Source of the DNA: Anaerolineales bacterium | Lineage (GTDB): Bacteria; Chloroflexota; Anaerolineae; Anaerolineales; UBA4823 | Assembly (NCBI GenBank): GCA_016929095.1 | Contig: JAFGJM010000048.1 | Span: 1 to 64,000 of the forward strand | Direction: 5' to 3' | Length of the DNA stretch: 64,000 nt | Shown: piece after piece, positions 16,465 to 26,607 of the stretch | Layout: the number at the start of each line of letters is the position of its first letter | Position numbering within the stretch: position 1 is the stretch's first letter | Program-made: the position numbers and the translations under genes | The notes under the pieces: generated by a model | What the model saw: the letters and a program-made list of their open reading frames with translations, nothing else | What the model was told of the DNA's origin: nothing | Database searches by the model: none

Positions 16465-19320
16465 ATGTGTATCCGCTTATCTTTTTCTCGAAATCAAATG
16501 ATTCATCCATTGAATAAAAGAATCAGGGTAATAAAACGCTGTTTCTTGCTATTATTATTTATCTTAACGATCACCCTTCAATCTTCGGTCGTATTTGCAG
16601 AAAAGCATACCCAAACTCTCACACCAGAACAACAGGCGCAAATACTATTAAACCAGTTATCCCCTAAAGAAAAAGTAGGACAGTTATTTTTAGTTACTTT
16701 CACAGGTACAGAAATTGGGTTAGATACACAAATCTATAAATTGATCACTAATTATCACATTGGCGGTGTCATTTTACTTGCATCAAATGACAATTTTTAT
16801 TCCAGTGAGAATTTTCTATCAAATATATTATTCACAAACAGTAATTTACAAATGAATGGGTGGACAATATATCAACAAAGCCTGGAAAGTCAAGTTGCGA
16901 GCGATGCAGAGAAACTCCATTACATTCCGCTGTTTATTGGTATATCACAAGAAGGAGATGGTCCGCCTCATGACCAAATCCTCAGCAATATAACAGTTTT
17001 ACCCGATGAAATGGCAATTGGCGCTACCTGGAATTTGGACCTGGCCAGGCAAGTTGGCGTTGTTCAAGGACGGGAATTATCTTCATTGGGATTTAATTTG
17101 TTGTTAGGTCCAGCCTTAGATGTACTGGAGAGCCCTCAACCAGAAGGCGTACTCGATTTAGGGACACGCTTGTTTGGGGGAGATCCTTTTTGGGTTGGCG
17201 AAATGGGTAAAGCATATATCAGCGGCGTGCACGAGGGAAGCAACAATAAAATGGCTGTGGTTGCCAAACATTTTCCCGGTAATGGCGGTTCTGATCGTTC
17301 TCCTGAAGAAGAAGTAGCAACAGTACGCAAATCATTTGAACGTTTGAAAACTTTCGACCTGGAACCTTTCTTTGCGGTAACCGGGAAGGCGGGGGATAAA
17401 GCAGCAACCACCGATGCCCTATTGGCTTCGCACATTCGTTATCAGGGCTTTCAGGAAAATATCCGTGCAACCACCCGTCCAATATCCTTCGACCAGCAGG
17501 CATTCAGCCAATTGTTGAACCTGGCGGCTTTATCCACATGGAGGTCTAATAGCGGATTAATCGTTTGTGATAATTTAGGTTCCCAGGCAGTTCGCCGTTT
17601 TTACGAACTAACCAGCCAGGAATACGACTCGCGCCGGGTGGCGCTTAATGCTTTTCTGGCTGGAAATGATATTCTCTACCTGGGCGATGTAAAAAGCGGC
17701 GAGGATGAAGATTCTTTTACCTCAACAACACGTACACTTGACTTTTTTACACAAAAATACCTGGATGATTCTGAATTTGCTGAAAGAGTAGATGAATCGG
17801 TTTTCCGCATCCTGGCATTGAAGTATCGTATGTATGACGATTTCACAATCCAACAAGTTGTTCCTCCCGAAAGCGGATTGATAAATGTAGGACAATCGGG
17901 TGATGTGACCTATAATGTCGCAAAAGAATCAGCCACCTTGATCAGCCCCACCCTGGTGGAATTGAATAATACAATTCCAAATGCGCCTTCTCGCTTAGAC
18001 CGCATTGTATTCATAACAGATGTTCGAACTACCCAGCAATGCAGCCAATGCCCTCCCCAAGCATTTATTGCAGCGGATGCGATGCAACAATCTGTAATCA
18101 AGTTATACGGCTCGCAAGCCGGTGGACAGATCAATCCAGCAAACCTTACTTCATTGACCAACGATCAAATCATAGAAATGTTGGATAATGGACCAAATGC
18201 CCAAGAAACGGAAAAAATATTAAAACAAGCGCAATGGATTGTATTTGCCACCTTAAATATTTCCAATGATATTCCCAGTTCGCTGGCTTTAAAAAGATTC
18301 CTGGCAGAGCGTCAACAAATATTCCAACAAAAAAAACTTTTAGTTTTCGCATTTAATGCACCTTATTACCTGGATGCAACAGATATATCAAAAGTATCTG
18401 CTTACTATAGCTTGTATAGCAAATCACCCACATTTATTGATGTAGCGGTTCGCCTGCTTTTCAGGGAACTCCAACCCAACGGAGACTTACCTGTATCCGT
18501 AGTAGGATCCGGTTTTGATTTAATTACTGCTACCTCCCCCGACCCTGATCAAATCATTCCATTATACGTGGACTTACCGCTAACAGAAACCATTTCACCC
18601 ACCACTACAACAACGCCCGAAGCACCCGTAACACCCCTATACCATGTAGGTGATACGATCAACGTAAAAGCTGGTGTAATCTTGGACCACAACGGTCACT
18701 CGGTACCAGACGGCACCCCTGTTGAATTCATTGTGAATTTTGGAGGTGTCAGTGGTGCATCAAGTCAGAGCGGCACCACGGTGGGAGGTGTGGCTACTTC
18801 AAGAATCAAGGTATCTAATTCAGGTACATTAGATATCAGGGTTGAAAGTGAACCAGCGAAATCATCAACTGTCCTGTCTTTTGAAATTCCCCCGATTATC
18901 GAGGAAACCGTATCTCCCACTGCCACAGAAACCCCAACCGAGACTCCTACCCCAACAGTAACGATAACGCCGACAGATATTGCTCAAACCATCGGTGCCA
19001 TACCCGAGTCAATAAAGAGACCAAGTTTAGGCGATTGGTTCATCGCAATTATTCTAATAATCATTACCAGTTTGGTAACATTAAGAATTTCGATGAGTTT
19101 AAATCAATTTGTGTGGGGAATAAGAAGCGGTATTCTATCTATCATCGGCGGTTTATTGTTTTATATTTATTTAGCTTTTGGATTTCCCGGAAGCAATGCG
19201 TTAATAAATAATCTGGGTTTTTGGGGAGTAATACTTTTCACCATCAGCGGATCAATAGCCGGAATATTATCCAGCATAGGTTGGCATTTGTACCAAAAAC
19301 GCATTCGAAGCAGCTTTTAA
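16465..19320 (+). CDS. Secreted GH3-like protein with Ig-like domain and C-terminal membrane segments
   Basis: The order over 951 residues is: a signal peptide (hydrophobic core FLLLLFILTITL), a glycoside hydrolase 3 N-terminal-like barrel (about 55-480), a second alpha/beta region, an Ig-like domain (about 730-810), a Thr/Pro linker and three C-terminal membrane helices. GH3 landmarks include PKEKVGQLFLV, KHFPGNG near residue 267 and LIVCDNLGS, where the Asp near 368 matches the catalytic nucleophile. The acid/base His loop of NagZ-type enzymes (DSH) reads DRSPEEE here, so activity may be altered. A NagZ-like role on cell-wall or polymer glycans outside the membrane is plausible. The start is uncertain: ATG at 16498 also keeps the whole signal peptide. 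Confidence 0.78.
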   Translation: MCIRLSFSRNQMIHPLNKRIRVIKRCFLLLLFILTITLQSSVVFAEKHTQTLTPEQQAQILLNQLSPKEKVGQLFLVTFTGTEIGLDTQIYKLITNYHIGGVILLASNDNFYSSENFLSNILFTNSNLQMNGWTIYQQSLESQVASDAEKLHYIPLFIGISQEGDGPPHDQILSNITVLPDEMAIGATWNLDLARQVGVVQGRELSSLGFNLLLGPALDVLESPQPEGVLDLGTRLFGGDPFWVGEMGKAYISGVHEGSNNKMAVVAKHFPGNGGSDRSPEEEVATVRKSFERLKTFDLEPFFAVTGKAGDKAATTDALLASHIRYQGFQENIRATTRPISFDQQAFSQLLNLAALSTWRSNSGLIVCDNLGSQAVRRFYELTSQEYDSRRVALNAFLAGNDILYLGDVKSGEDEDSFTSTTRTLDFFTQKYLDDSEFAERVDESVFRILALKYRMYDDFTIQQVVPPESGLINVGQSGDVTYNVAKESATLISPTLVELNNTIPNAPSRLDRIVFITDVRTTQQCSQCPPQAFIAADAMQQSVIKLYGSQAGGQINPANLTSLTNDQIIEMLDNGPNAQETEKILKQAQWIVFATLNISNDIPSSLALKRFLAERQQIFQQKKLLVFAFNAPYYLDATDISKVSAYYSLYSKSPTFIDVAVRLLFRELQPNGDLPVSVVGSGFDLITATSPDPDQIIPLYVDLPLTETISPTTTTTPEAPVTPLYHVGDTINVKAGVILDHNGHSVPDGTPVEFIVNFGGVSGASSQSGTTVGGVATSRIKVSNSGTLDIRVESEPAKSSTVLSFEIPPIIEETVSPTATETPTETPTPTVTITPTDIAQTIGAIPESIKRPSLGDWFIAIILIIITSLVTLRISMSLNQFVWGIRSGILSIIGGLLFYIYLAFGFPGSNALINNLGFWGVILFTISGSIAGILSSIGWHLYQKRIRSSF

Positions 19321-20306
19321 CGAAGTAACGTCGCAACCAGGCTTAATAAAGCTAACCCTGCCGATACCCACAAGAGAGTGGTCTCTATGGGTTGAGAAAT
19401 GACATCGAGCATGCTGGTGGGTTTAGTAACAGGTCGAGGCCGGGTAGCTGGACTGATATCCCCCACAAGAGCCTGGCGAAATGTTTGGATATCTTGAGGC
19501 CGATCTTCTGGATGAAGATTCATCGCCCAGAGAATGGCGCGCTCTGTCCTTGGAGTAATATTTGAATTAAGCTGAGTCGGAGGGGTCAAATGATCGGGAT
19601 ACAAGAAAATCTCCCGCGCTTCCACTGGAGGATGGTTGGTTAATAAATGATAAAGTGTAGCTCCAAAGGCATAGATATCACTGCGCACATCGGTATGCCC
19701 AGAATCACCTCCATATTGCTCTAGGGGAGTATAAAGGGCTGTTCCCCGACCTTGAACGATCGTCACCGTCATCTCATCGGTAGCCAAAATTTTCACCAAT
19801 CCAAAATCCACCAGTTTCAATAATCCGCTAGGGGTAATTTTCAAGTTACCCGGCTTTATATCCCGGTGAATTAGAGGAGGTTCTTGACGATGAAGATATG
19901 CAAGGGCATCAGCTAATTGATCTGCCCAGATCAATACTTCGTCTTCGGAAAGGAAGGTGTTATGTTGGCGCGCTTCCATCATTTTCGTTCGTAAATCTTT
20001 ACCCGGGACATAATCCATCACCAGGTAATCTCGTCCGGTCGTTGAGAAGTAATCTGACACTTTGGGTAAATTGGGGTGATCCAATCGGGCAAGAACAACC
20101 GCCTCGCGTTGAAATTGTTCTTTGGCTTCTTTCAACAAATCCCCCGGCAAGGAGCGATCGTGCTCAACTTCTTTAACAGCACATTGTCTCCCTTCCAGAC
20201 GAAGATCATCAGCCAGGTAGATACTTCCCATACCTCCCTGCCCGATAATGCGGCATATACGATAGCGACTTCTCAGAATCTCACCGGTTTTTAATGGTGT
20301 TGGCAT
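19317..20306 (-). CDS. Serine/threonine protein kinase, membrane-anchored
   Basis: The 329-residue kinase has a complete Hanks-type catalytic domain: GQGGMGSIYLADD (P-loop), AVKEVE with the ATP Lys, LIHRDIKPGN (catalytic loop), LVDFGLVK (DFG) and TALYTPLEQYGG (activation and P+1 loop). After a Pro/Thr linker it ends in one membrane helix (TTLLWVSAGLALLSLVATL) with essentially nothing outside, so it has no extracellular sensor. ATG at 20306 is chosen because the upstream extension of 17 residues is basic and Cys-rich and the kinase fold starts right after this ATG. It is divergent from an FHA-domain regulator, a likely phospho-partner. Its stop overlaps the GH3 stop within TTAA. Confidence 0.92.
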   Translation of the reverse strand: MPTPLKTGEILRSRYRICRIIGQGGMGSIYLADDLRLEGRQCAVKEVEHDRSLPGDLLKEAKEQFQREAVVLARLDHPNLPKVSDYFSTTGRDYLVMDYVPGKDLRTKMMEARQHNTFLSEDEVLIWADQLADALAYLHRQEPPLIHRDIKPGNLKITPSGLLKLVDFGLVKILATDEMTVTIVQGRGTALYTPLEQYGGDSGHTDVRSDIYAFGATLYHLLTNHPPVEAREIFLYPDHLTPPTQLNSNITPRTERAILWAMNLHPEDRPQDIQTFRQALVGDISPATRPRPVTKPTSMLDVISQPIETTLLWVSAGLALLSLVATLLR

Positions 20307-20397
20307 ACAACAACTCTTATAGTAGACGAAACACAATCGGCGTTTTGGATTCGTCATTTATTTAGATTTATGATATTATACCTTCGGTGACAAATAG

Positions 20398-21069
20398 ATG
20401 GGAATAATTAACCAGGATGCTCCCGTATTAGTCGGACAAGCAGGTCCTCTCAACGGCAGACGATGGTTAGTCAGAGGGGAAATGCTTATCGGCCGAGACT
20501 CAAGTAATGATATTGTAATTGAAGAACGCCAGGTTTCCCGAATCCATGCACGATTCTTCCTGACTCCCCAAGGTATTTGGCTCGAAGATATGAGCAGCAA
20601 AAACGGTACCCACCACAACGGCAAGTTGATTGAGGAGTCGGTGCTGCTCCAAGATGGCGATATCATCCAAATCGCCCTTGCACAAAAGTTTATTTTTGTG
20701 AGTTCGGATGCTACTTTGCCTTTATCTGCGGAGGATGCCGAATTAATGCCGGTTCAAATTGGTCGTCTGAAATTGGAAAAGCAGTCTCGCCGGATTTGGA
20801 TAAAGGAACAAGAGGTTATCCCGCCATTATCGGTTGCCCAATTCAAACTCCTGGAAATGCTTTATGAACAACAAGGGCTGGTTGTATCGCGTTTGGATTT
20901 AATGGCAGGTATTTGGGAAAGCAATCAAGATGCTACCATATCCGAACAAGCTCTTGATGCGCTTATCCGCCGCCTCAGAGATCGACTCGCCAGCATCGAT
21001 CCCACCCATCAATATGTAGAAACTGTCCGTGGTCACGGGTTACGTCTGGATAACCCTCCCAGCGATTAA
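20398..21069 (+). CDS. FHA-winged-helix transcriptional regulator
   Basis: The 223 residues comprise an N-terminal FHA domain (about 10-105: LIGRDSSNDIVI, SRIHARF, SSKNGTHHNG) and a C-terminal OmpR/PhoB-type winged helix (about 125-215: PPLSVAQFKLLEMLYEQQG, DALIRRLRDRL, VRGHGLRL). FHA domains bind phosphothreonine, so DNA binding is probably controlled by a Ser/Thr kinase, and the divergent kinase gene 91 bases away is the obvious candidate. The layout is the reverse of the better-known EmbR proteins, where FHA is C-terminal. No receiver domain is present. Confidence 0.9.
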   Translation: MGIINQDAPVLVGQAGPLNGRRWLVRGEMLIGRDSSNDIVIEERQVSRIHARFFLTPQGIWLEDMSSKNGTHHNGKLIEESVLLQDGDIIQIALAQKFIFVSSDATLPLSAEDAELMPVQIGRLKLEKQSRRIWIKEQEVIPPLSVAQFKLLEMLYEQQGLVVSRLDLMAGIWESNQDATISEQALDALIRRLRDRLASIDPTHQYVETVRGHGLRLDNPPSD

Positions 21070-22412
21070 TTTGCCTTCATCCCTTCTTCCATCGAAAACT
21101 TGATCACTAAACGATAAAGCGCCTGTATTTTTTCTGTCATTTCTTTATCTTCGCTGGATTGAGATTGCGTGGCGATGGTAGTCATCACGTTGAGAAACTC
21201 GGGAGTCACCTGATCTCGATTCTCCTCTAAAAGCTTCTTACGGGTGTTATCATCTGGCGCTTCAAGTAATCGCTCAATGAATTCGTATTCAGGCGGGGGT
21301 GCACTGATTTGTTGAAGTACATCGGCAACTTTTTTTAATTTTTCGATCTTTTCCATATCCCCTTGCTTTGACGCGGCGTCATAACGCGTATTCAATTCCT
21401 GAATAAAGAAATCGTCAATGGCTGGTATATTTTGCAACAAAGCTTCTTCTGGGTTACTGGCCTGAAGAATAGTATCCAAGATTTTCTGCGCATTCGCTAC
21501 TCTAGCCTGGAGTTGTTTATCATATTCTGCAGTGAGTTCCAATAAACGCTCTCGAATAGTTATCAGGCGTTTTCTGCCATCGTCACGGGCGCGGTCGATT
21601 TTCTCACTCAAGGTTTGAAAAAACACATAATCCATCCCGGGACGCGCCAGGCTCACCAAGGCTTTTAGGCGATTATCGTTAGGAGCACGGATGACAATAT
21701 CGAGTAATTTTTCCCGAGTGATTTCCTCACCCGCTTCTTTTAGAGACTCGACCGCTGCTTCGATCTCTTGTGTTTGTTCTTGTAATAATTTTCCAAAAGT
21801 TGTTACCGATAAAAGGTTTTTTTGTAATTCTGAAAGCCTCTTAGCCCCTTCCTGGTCACCCCCCGCCATGGTTGTTTCTACCAATCTGGAAATCAAACCA
21901 AAAAATTCTGCATCAATTTTTTCATCTTCTTTAACGGCGATTTCTTTTTGGGCATCCGGCGAAGCCTTGAGTAATTGTTGGATCAGATTCAATCGATTTT
22001 GTTGCGCCTGTAGCATCTCTTTGGTAATGCCATCTGCTTCTAATACGCGCTCTACTAATCCTTGAAGGGTCAATACCGTTTGAGGGCGTAATAAATATGC
22101 CTTTCGCTTTTCCTGCGGTAATCGGTTCACCGCTTGGTTAATAAGTACGCCAAGGGCTCGTTCTTGCTCATCACGCGATAAACCAACTTCTGGCGGTACA
22201 AAAGTCAATAACAACTCTTTTTCGGGATCGTGATATACAATTGGGGCTGCTAAATTTCCCTGAAAACCACAATAGGGACATTGCGCTATATTAAAATTAC
22301 CCGATAAAAATAACTGTTTCATCGCTGGTTCAGCGCCAACATCAAATAATTGATTAATATCTGCTTGAATAGATTTCTTACAATTGGGGCAATTTATCAT
22401 TGTTTTAGGCAT
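21066..22412 (-). CDS. CpXC-domain protein with long helical C-terminal region
   Basis: The 448-residue protein begins with a CpXC-type zinc domain holding two CxxC pairs (MINCPNCKKSI and AQCPYCGFQGN) and then long charged helices rich in Glu, Lys and Gln, probably coiled coil. The function of CpXC domains is unknown. ATG at 22412 is chosen over an in-frame TTG 12 bases upstream because GGAG lies 6 bases before it. It ends within TTAA shared with the FHA regulator stop and lies 18 bases downstream of the sensor kinase, so it may form an operon with that kinase. Cytoplasmic, no membrane segment. Confidence 0.75.
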   Translation of the reverse strand: MPKTMINCPNCKKSIQADINQLFDVGAEPAMKQLFLSGNFNIAQCPYCGFQGNLAAPIVYHDPEKELLLTFVPPEVGLSRDEQERALGVLINQAVNRLPQEKRKAYLLRPQTVLTLQGLVERVLEADGITKEMLQAQQNRLNLIQQLLKASPDAQKEIAVKEDEKIDAEFFGLISRLVETTMAGGDQEGAKRLSELQKNLLSVTTFGKLLQEQTQEIEAAVESLKEAGEEITREKLLDIVIRAPNDNRLKALVSLARPGMDYVFFQTLSEKIDRARDDGRKRLITIRERLLELTAEYDKQLQARVANAQKILDTILQASNPEEALLQNIPAIDDFFIQELNTRYDAASKQGDMEKIEKLKKVADVLQQISAPPPEYEFIERLLEAPDDNTRKKLLEENRDQVTPEFLNVMTTIATQSQSSEDKEMTEKIQALYRLVIKFSMEEGMKAN

Positions 22413-22430
22413 AACTTTCTCCAAATAAAA

Positions 22431-23996
22431 TCATGGGTTCTTACCCTCTTTCGGTAAGGAAAAACAAATTCTGGCACCATCTCCGGGTTTCGGATCTACC
22501 CATATTCTACCCCCATGTGCCTCAACCACAGCTCGTGCTAAATATAATCCCAAACCTGCTCCTTTGGTCATTCGAGTTGCATCGCTCGACCGATAGAATC
22601 GATCAAATACATGAGGAATATCTTCAGGCGAAATACCCGGACCCTCATCGCTGACACAAATAATTACCTGATCAGGACGCATTTGACCGGCCACGCGAAT
22701 TTCTCCCCCTTCCTTTGAGTATTTTATCGCATTCGATAAAAGATTAGAAATGACCTGAATTATCCTGCTCTCATCGGCCATGACAACCGGAAAATTATCC
22801 GGAAAATCAACTTTAAAATGGTGCTTAGATGATTGAGTCTTGAATTTATCGACTATTTTTTCCACCATATGTTTTATAGAAACATCGGACAGACTGATAG
22901 ATAATGCTCCGGCTTGAAGGCGGGAGGCATCCAATAAATTCTCGATTAATTCTGTTAATCGATCTGCCTCTTCCTCGATAACCTCCAGGCTATCATTGAC
23001 AACACTTCGATCCCAGGATGCATCTTCACGCCGCAATGTGCTCACATATCCCTTGATCAAAGCTACCGGCGTTTTCAATTCATGACTGATCACGGAAATG
23101 AATGTACTCTTTATCTCTTCCGCCTGGCGAAAGTGGGTGATATCTCTCACTGTGGCGATAATATTCAACAGCACGCCTTCGGGATTGATCAATGGTGCAT
23201 ATGTAATACCTACCGGTAGCGGAACACCGTTCTTCCTTAACAAATCACCTTCGATATATAACGTTGCATTTGGTGTGAGCGGCCACCCGCTTGCTTCCGC
23301 CTGCTCCAATGTGGCGCCTTCTTTCTTTTGCATCCATTGGATTACCGCTTCATGGGTTTGCCCGCGGATTTTTTCCACCTCTGCGCTAATCATTCGGGCA
23401 AATGCCGGATTGCATCTTTCAATAACATGATCCGGATTAATGATCAACATGCCATCTGCTGCAGAATCCAATAAGGCGTCCATGCGTTGTTTTTCACGCC
23501 GTATTTGAGTGTACAATTGAGCATTGTAAACAGCAATCGCCGCTTGATCGGCAAAGCTTTGTAATAACGCAGTATCGTTTGAAGAAAAATGGCTTACATA
23601 ATTCCTGAATATAAATATAACACCGATTACCTTCTCACCCGCAATAAGCGGTAAGCCAACCCCGGTCAATAATCCCAGGCTGGCCACCCGGGTCAACTTC
23701 TGTAACACGCGATTGACTTCAGGCAACTCAAAGCGCTTCGGGTCTTCATTGTCTGGTATAGCTGCCAGAAGTGGGTCTAGATAACGGAAAAATGTTGAGG
23801 GAATTCCGTGGGATGCAGAAACAGTCCAGCCCTTTTGAGATGAACGCAATAGGATTATGCCTGCCTGCCCAGCCAACATCTCAGCAGAGACAATTAGAAT
23901 CCGACCCAGGAGCTTATCTAAATTAAGCTCCTGGGTTATAGCTCTGGATATCTCTAAAAGATAATCGCGTTGACGAACGCGGAAATCAGGAAGCAC
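22431..23996 (-). CDS. GAF-PAS sensor histidine kinase, soluble
   Basis: The domain order over 521 residues is GAF (about 10-165), PAS (about 175-290), HisKA with FISVISHELKTPVALIKGY (phospho-acceptor His near 304), and HATPase with NLLSNAIKYS, VSDEGPGIS and GAGLGLYLARAV. There are no membrane helices, so it senses a cytoplasmic signal. It starts with GTG inside the end of the aminotransferase gene (11-base overlap), indicating translational coupling. No response regulator with a receiver domain is encoded in this window, so it is an orphan. The ligand is unknown. Confidence 0.93.
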   Translation of the reverse strand: MLPDFRVRQRDYLLEISRAITQELNLDKLLGRILIVSAEMLAGQAGIILLRSSQKGWTVSASHGIPSTFFRYLDPLLAAIPDNEDPKRFELPEVNRVLQKLTRVASLGLLTGVGLPLIAGEKVIGVIFIFRNYVSHFSSNDTALLQSFADQAAIAVYNAQLYTQIRREKQRMDALLDSAADGMLIINPDHVIERCNPAFARMISAEVEKIRGQTHEAVIQWMQKKEGATLEQAEASGWPLTPNATLYIEGDLLRKNGVPLPVGITYAPLINPEGVLLNIIATVRDITHFRQAEEIKSTFISVISHELKTPVALIKGYVSTLRREDASWDRSVVNDSLEVIEEEADRLTELIENLLDASRLQAGALSISLSDVSIKHMVEKIVDKFKTQSSKHHFKVDFPDNFPVVMADESRIIQVISNLLSNAIKYSKEGGEIRVAGQMRPDQVIICVSDEGPGISPEDIPHVFDRFYRSSDATRMTKGAGLGLYLARAVVEAHGGRIWVDPKPGDGARICFSLPKEGKNP

Positions 23997-25320
23997 CCGC
24001 CAACTTCTCCTTTTCGCTTATACTAATGGCTTCCTCAAAAATCGCTAATGCTTCATCCACTTCTGGGCGTGTCACACTTAGAGGCGGGGAAATACGGATG
24101 ACGCTTTTTCCACACCCTAATAGCAGCAATCCTCTTTCAAAGGCAATATCAACCACTTTATCTCGAACTTCTTCCCCAGGCTCTTTTGTTAGTTTATCAT
24201 TTACGAATTCAACACCGATCATCAATCCCCGTCCACGGACTTCACCAATGCTTGGATGCCTGACCATGATTTCTTCTAAGGCATCCAGAGTATAATTTCC
24301 GACTTCTTCTGCGTTTTTCAAGAATTCATTTTCAATTAATTCGATGGTTGCCAAACCCGCCGCACAAGAGATTGGATTACCACCATATGTATTTCCATGA
24401 CTACCTTTTGGCCAGGTCATGACGCTTTTTCGCGCAATCATAGCTCCTAAAGGCATTCCGGAAGCAATCCCTTTCGCTGAACAAACAATATCCGGTTCAA
24501 CGCCGAAATGCTCGATCGACCACCATTTTCCTGAGCGCCCCATTCCCGATTGTACTTCATCGGCAATCAATAAAATGCCATATTTATCACACAATTTCCT
24601 TAAAGCACTGAAAAATCCTGGCGTGGGCACAATATATCCACCCTCCCCCTGGATCGGTTCAATCAGGATTCCCGCAACGTTATCTGCTGGTACAATACGG
24701 CCAAATAACTGCTCTTCAATATATCGCACAATGGCTTCCCCATAATCTTCTCCAGAGTTAGCGTTTAATAGCGGTCTATATGGATCTGGATAAGGAACAT
24801 GTTGAACGCCGCTCATTAAGGGATAAAAGCCACGATGATAATGAGGTTTACTGGCAGTAAAAGATACTGCCCCCATTGTTCTTCCATGAAACGCCCCCAA
24901 AAATCCAATGAATTCAGAGCGTTTGGTGTGGTAGCGGGCTAATTTTATAGCTGCCTCTACACTTTCGGTACCAGAATTCGTCATAAAACAAACAGCATCT
25001 TCAGTAAATGGCGCAATCTCATTTATCTTCTCTGCTAATTCGACCCATTTCGTGTGGTAAAAATCTGAAGATATATGGATGAACTTATCAGCTTGTTCTT
25101 TGATTGCTTTTACGACTGTTGGATGACTATGCCCTGTTGCAACCACGGCGATCCCTGCAGCAAAATCCAAAAATCGATTTCCATCCACATCCCATACTTC
25201 AGTGCCCCTTCCATGATCCATAACAAAAGGATAACCCCTTGGATAAGAAGGTGAGATTACTCCAGAATCTCGATCGATAAGAGCTTTCGCTTTAGGTCCT
25301 GGTAAATTCATGATTTGCAT
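23986..25320 (-). CDS. Class III aminotransferase (GABA/acetylornithine type)
   Basis: This 444-residue fold type I PLP enzyme has MTNSGTESVEAAIKLAR, GAFHGRTMGA, IADEVQSGMGRSG with the pyridine-binding Asp, and the Schiff-base Lys in CSAKGIASGMPLGA. The closest types by eye are 4-aminobutyrate aminotransferase and the related acetylornithine/BAR-racemase group, so a substrate cannot be named safely. ATG at 25320 is preferred over the ATG 6 bases upstream because AGGAG is 8 bases from the former and only 2 from the latter. Its 3' end overlaps the histidine kinase start by 11 bases, which is unusual for a metabolic enzyme and a sensor. Confidence 0.88.
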   Translation of the reverse strand: MQIMNLPGPKAKALIDRDSGVISPSYPRGYPFVMDHGRGTEVWDVDGNRFLDFAAGIAVVATGHSHPTVVKAIKEQADKFIHISSDFYHTKWVELAEKINEIAPFTEDAVCFMTNSGTESVEAAIKLARYHTKRSEFIGFLGAFHGRTMGAVSFTASKPHYHRGFYPLMSGVQHVPYPDPYRPLLNANSGEDYGEAIVRYIEEQLFGRIVPADNVAGILIEPIQGEGGYIVPTPGFFSALRKLCDKYGILLIADEVQSGMGRSGKWWSIEHFGVEPDIVCSAKGIASGMPLGAMIARKSVMTWPKGSHGNTYGGNPISCAAGLATIELIENEFLKNAEEVGNYTLDALEEIMVRHPSIGEVRGRGLMIGVEFVNDKLTKEPGEEVRDKVVDIAFERGLLLLGCGKSVIRISPPLSVTRPEVDEALAIFEEAISISEKEKLAGAS

Positions 25321-25370
25321 AGACATTTCTCCTAAAAAATGAATTGCATATATTATTTGATTGTTGAGGA

Positions 25371-25380
25371 ATTATATCAC
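25371..25380 (-). promoter_or_regulatory. Extended -10 promoter of the aminotransferase-kinase operon
   Basis: On the minus strand GTGATATAAT gives TGATATAAT, a full extended -10 element, with no good -35. The start would be near 25364. Confidence 0.55.
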
Positions 25381-25410
25381 CGGTCGAATTTAAACACGCT
25401 GCGATACACC

Positions 25411-25419
25411 TGTTATAAT
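25411..25419 (+). promoter_or_regulatory. Extended -10 promoter of tgt
   Basis: TGTTATAAT is an extended -10 element giving a start near 25426. It is divergent from the aminotransferase promoter, with the two -10 elements about 35 bases apart. Confidence 0.55.
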
Positions 25420-25447
25420 ACAACCTCGGCAAACATCTAATTCTTGA

Positions 25448-26566
<1,119 letters not shown>

Positions 26567-26607
26567 AACATATTATGATCAAATTTATTTCTCATAGGTA
26601 ATTAACC

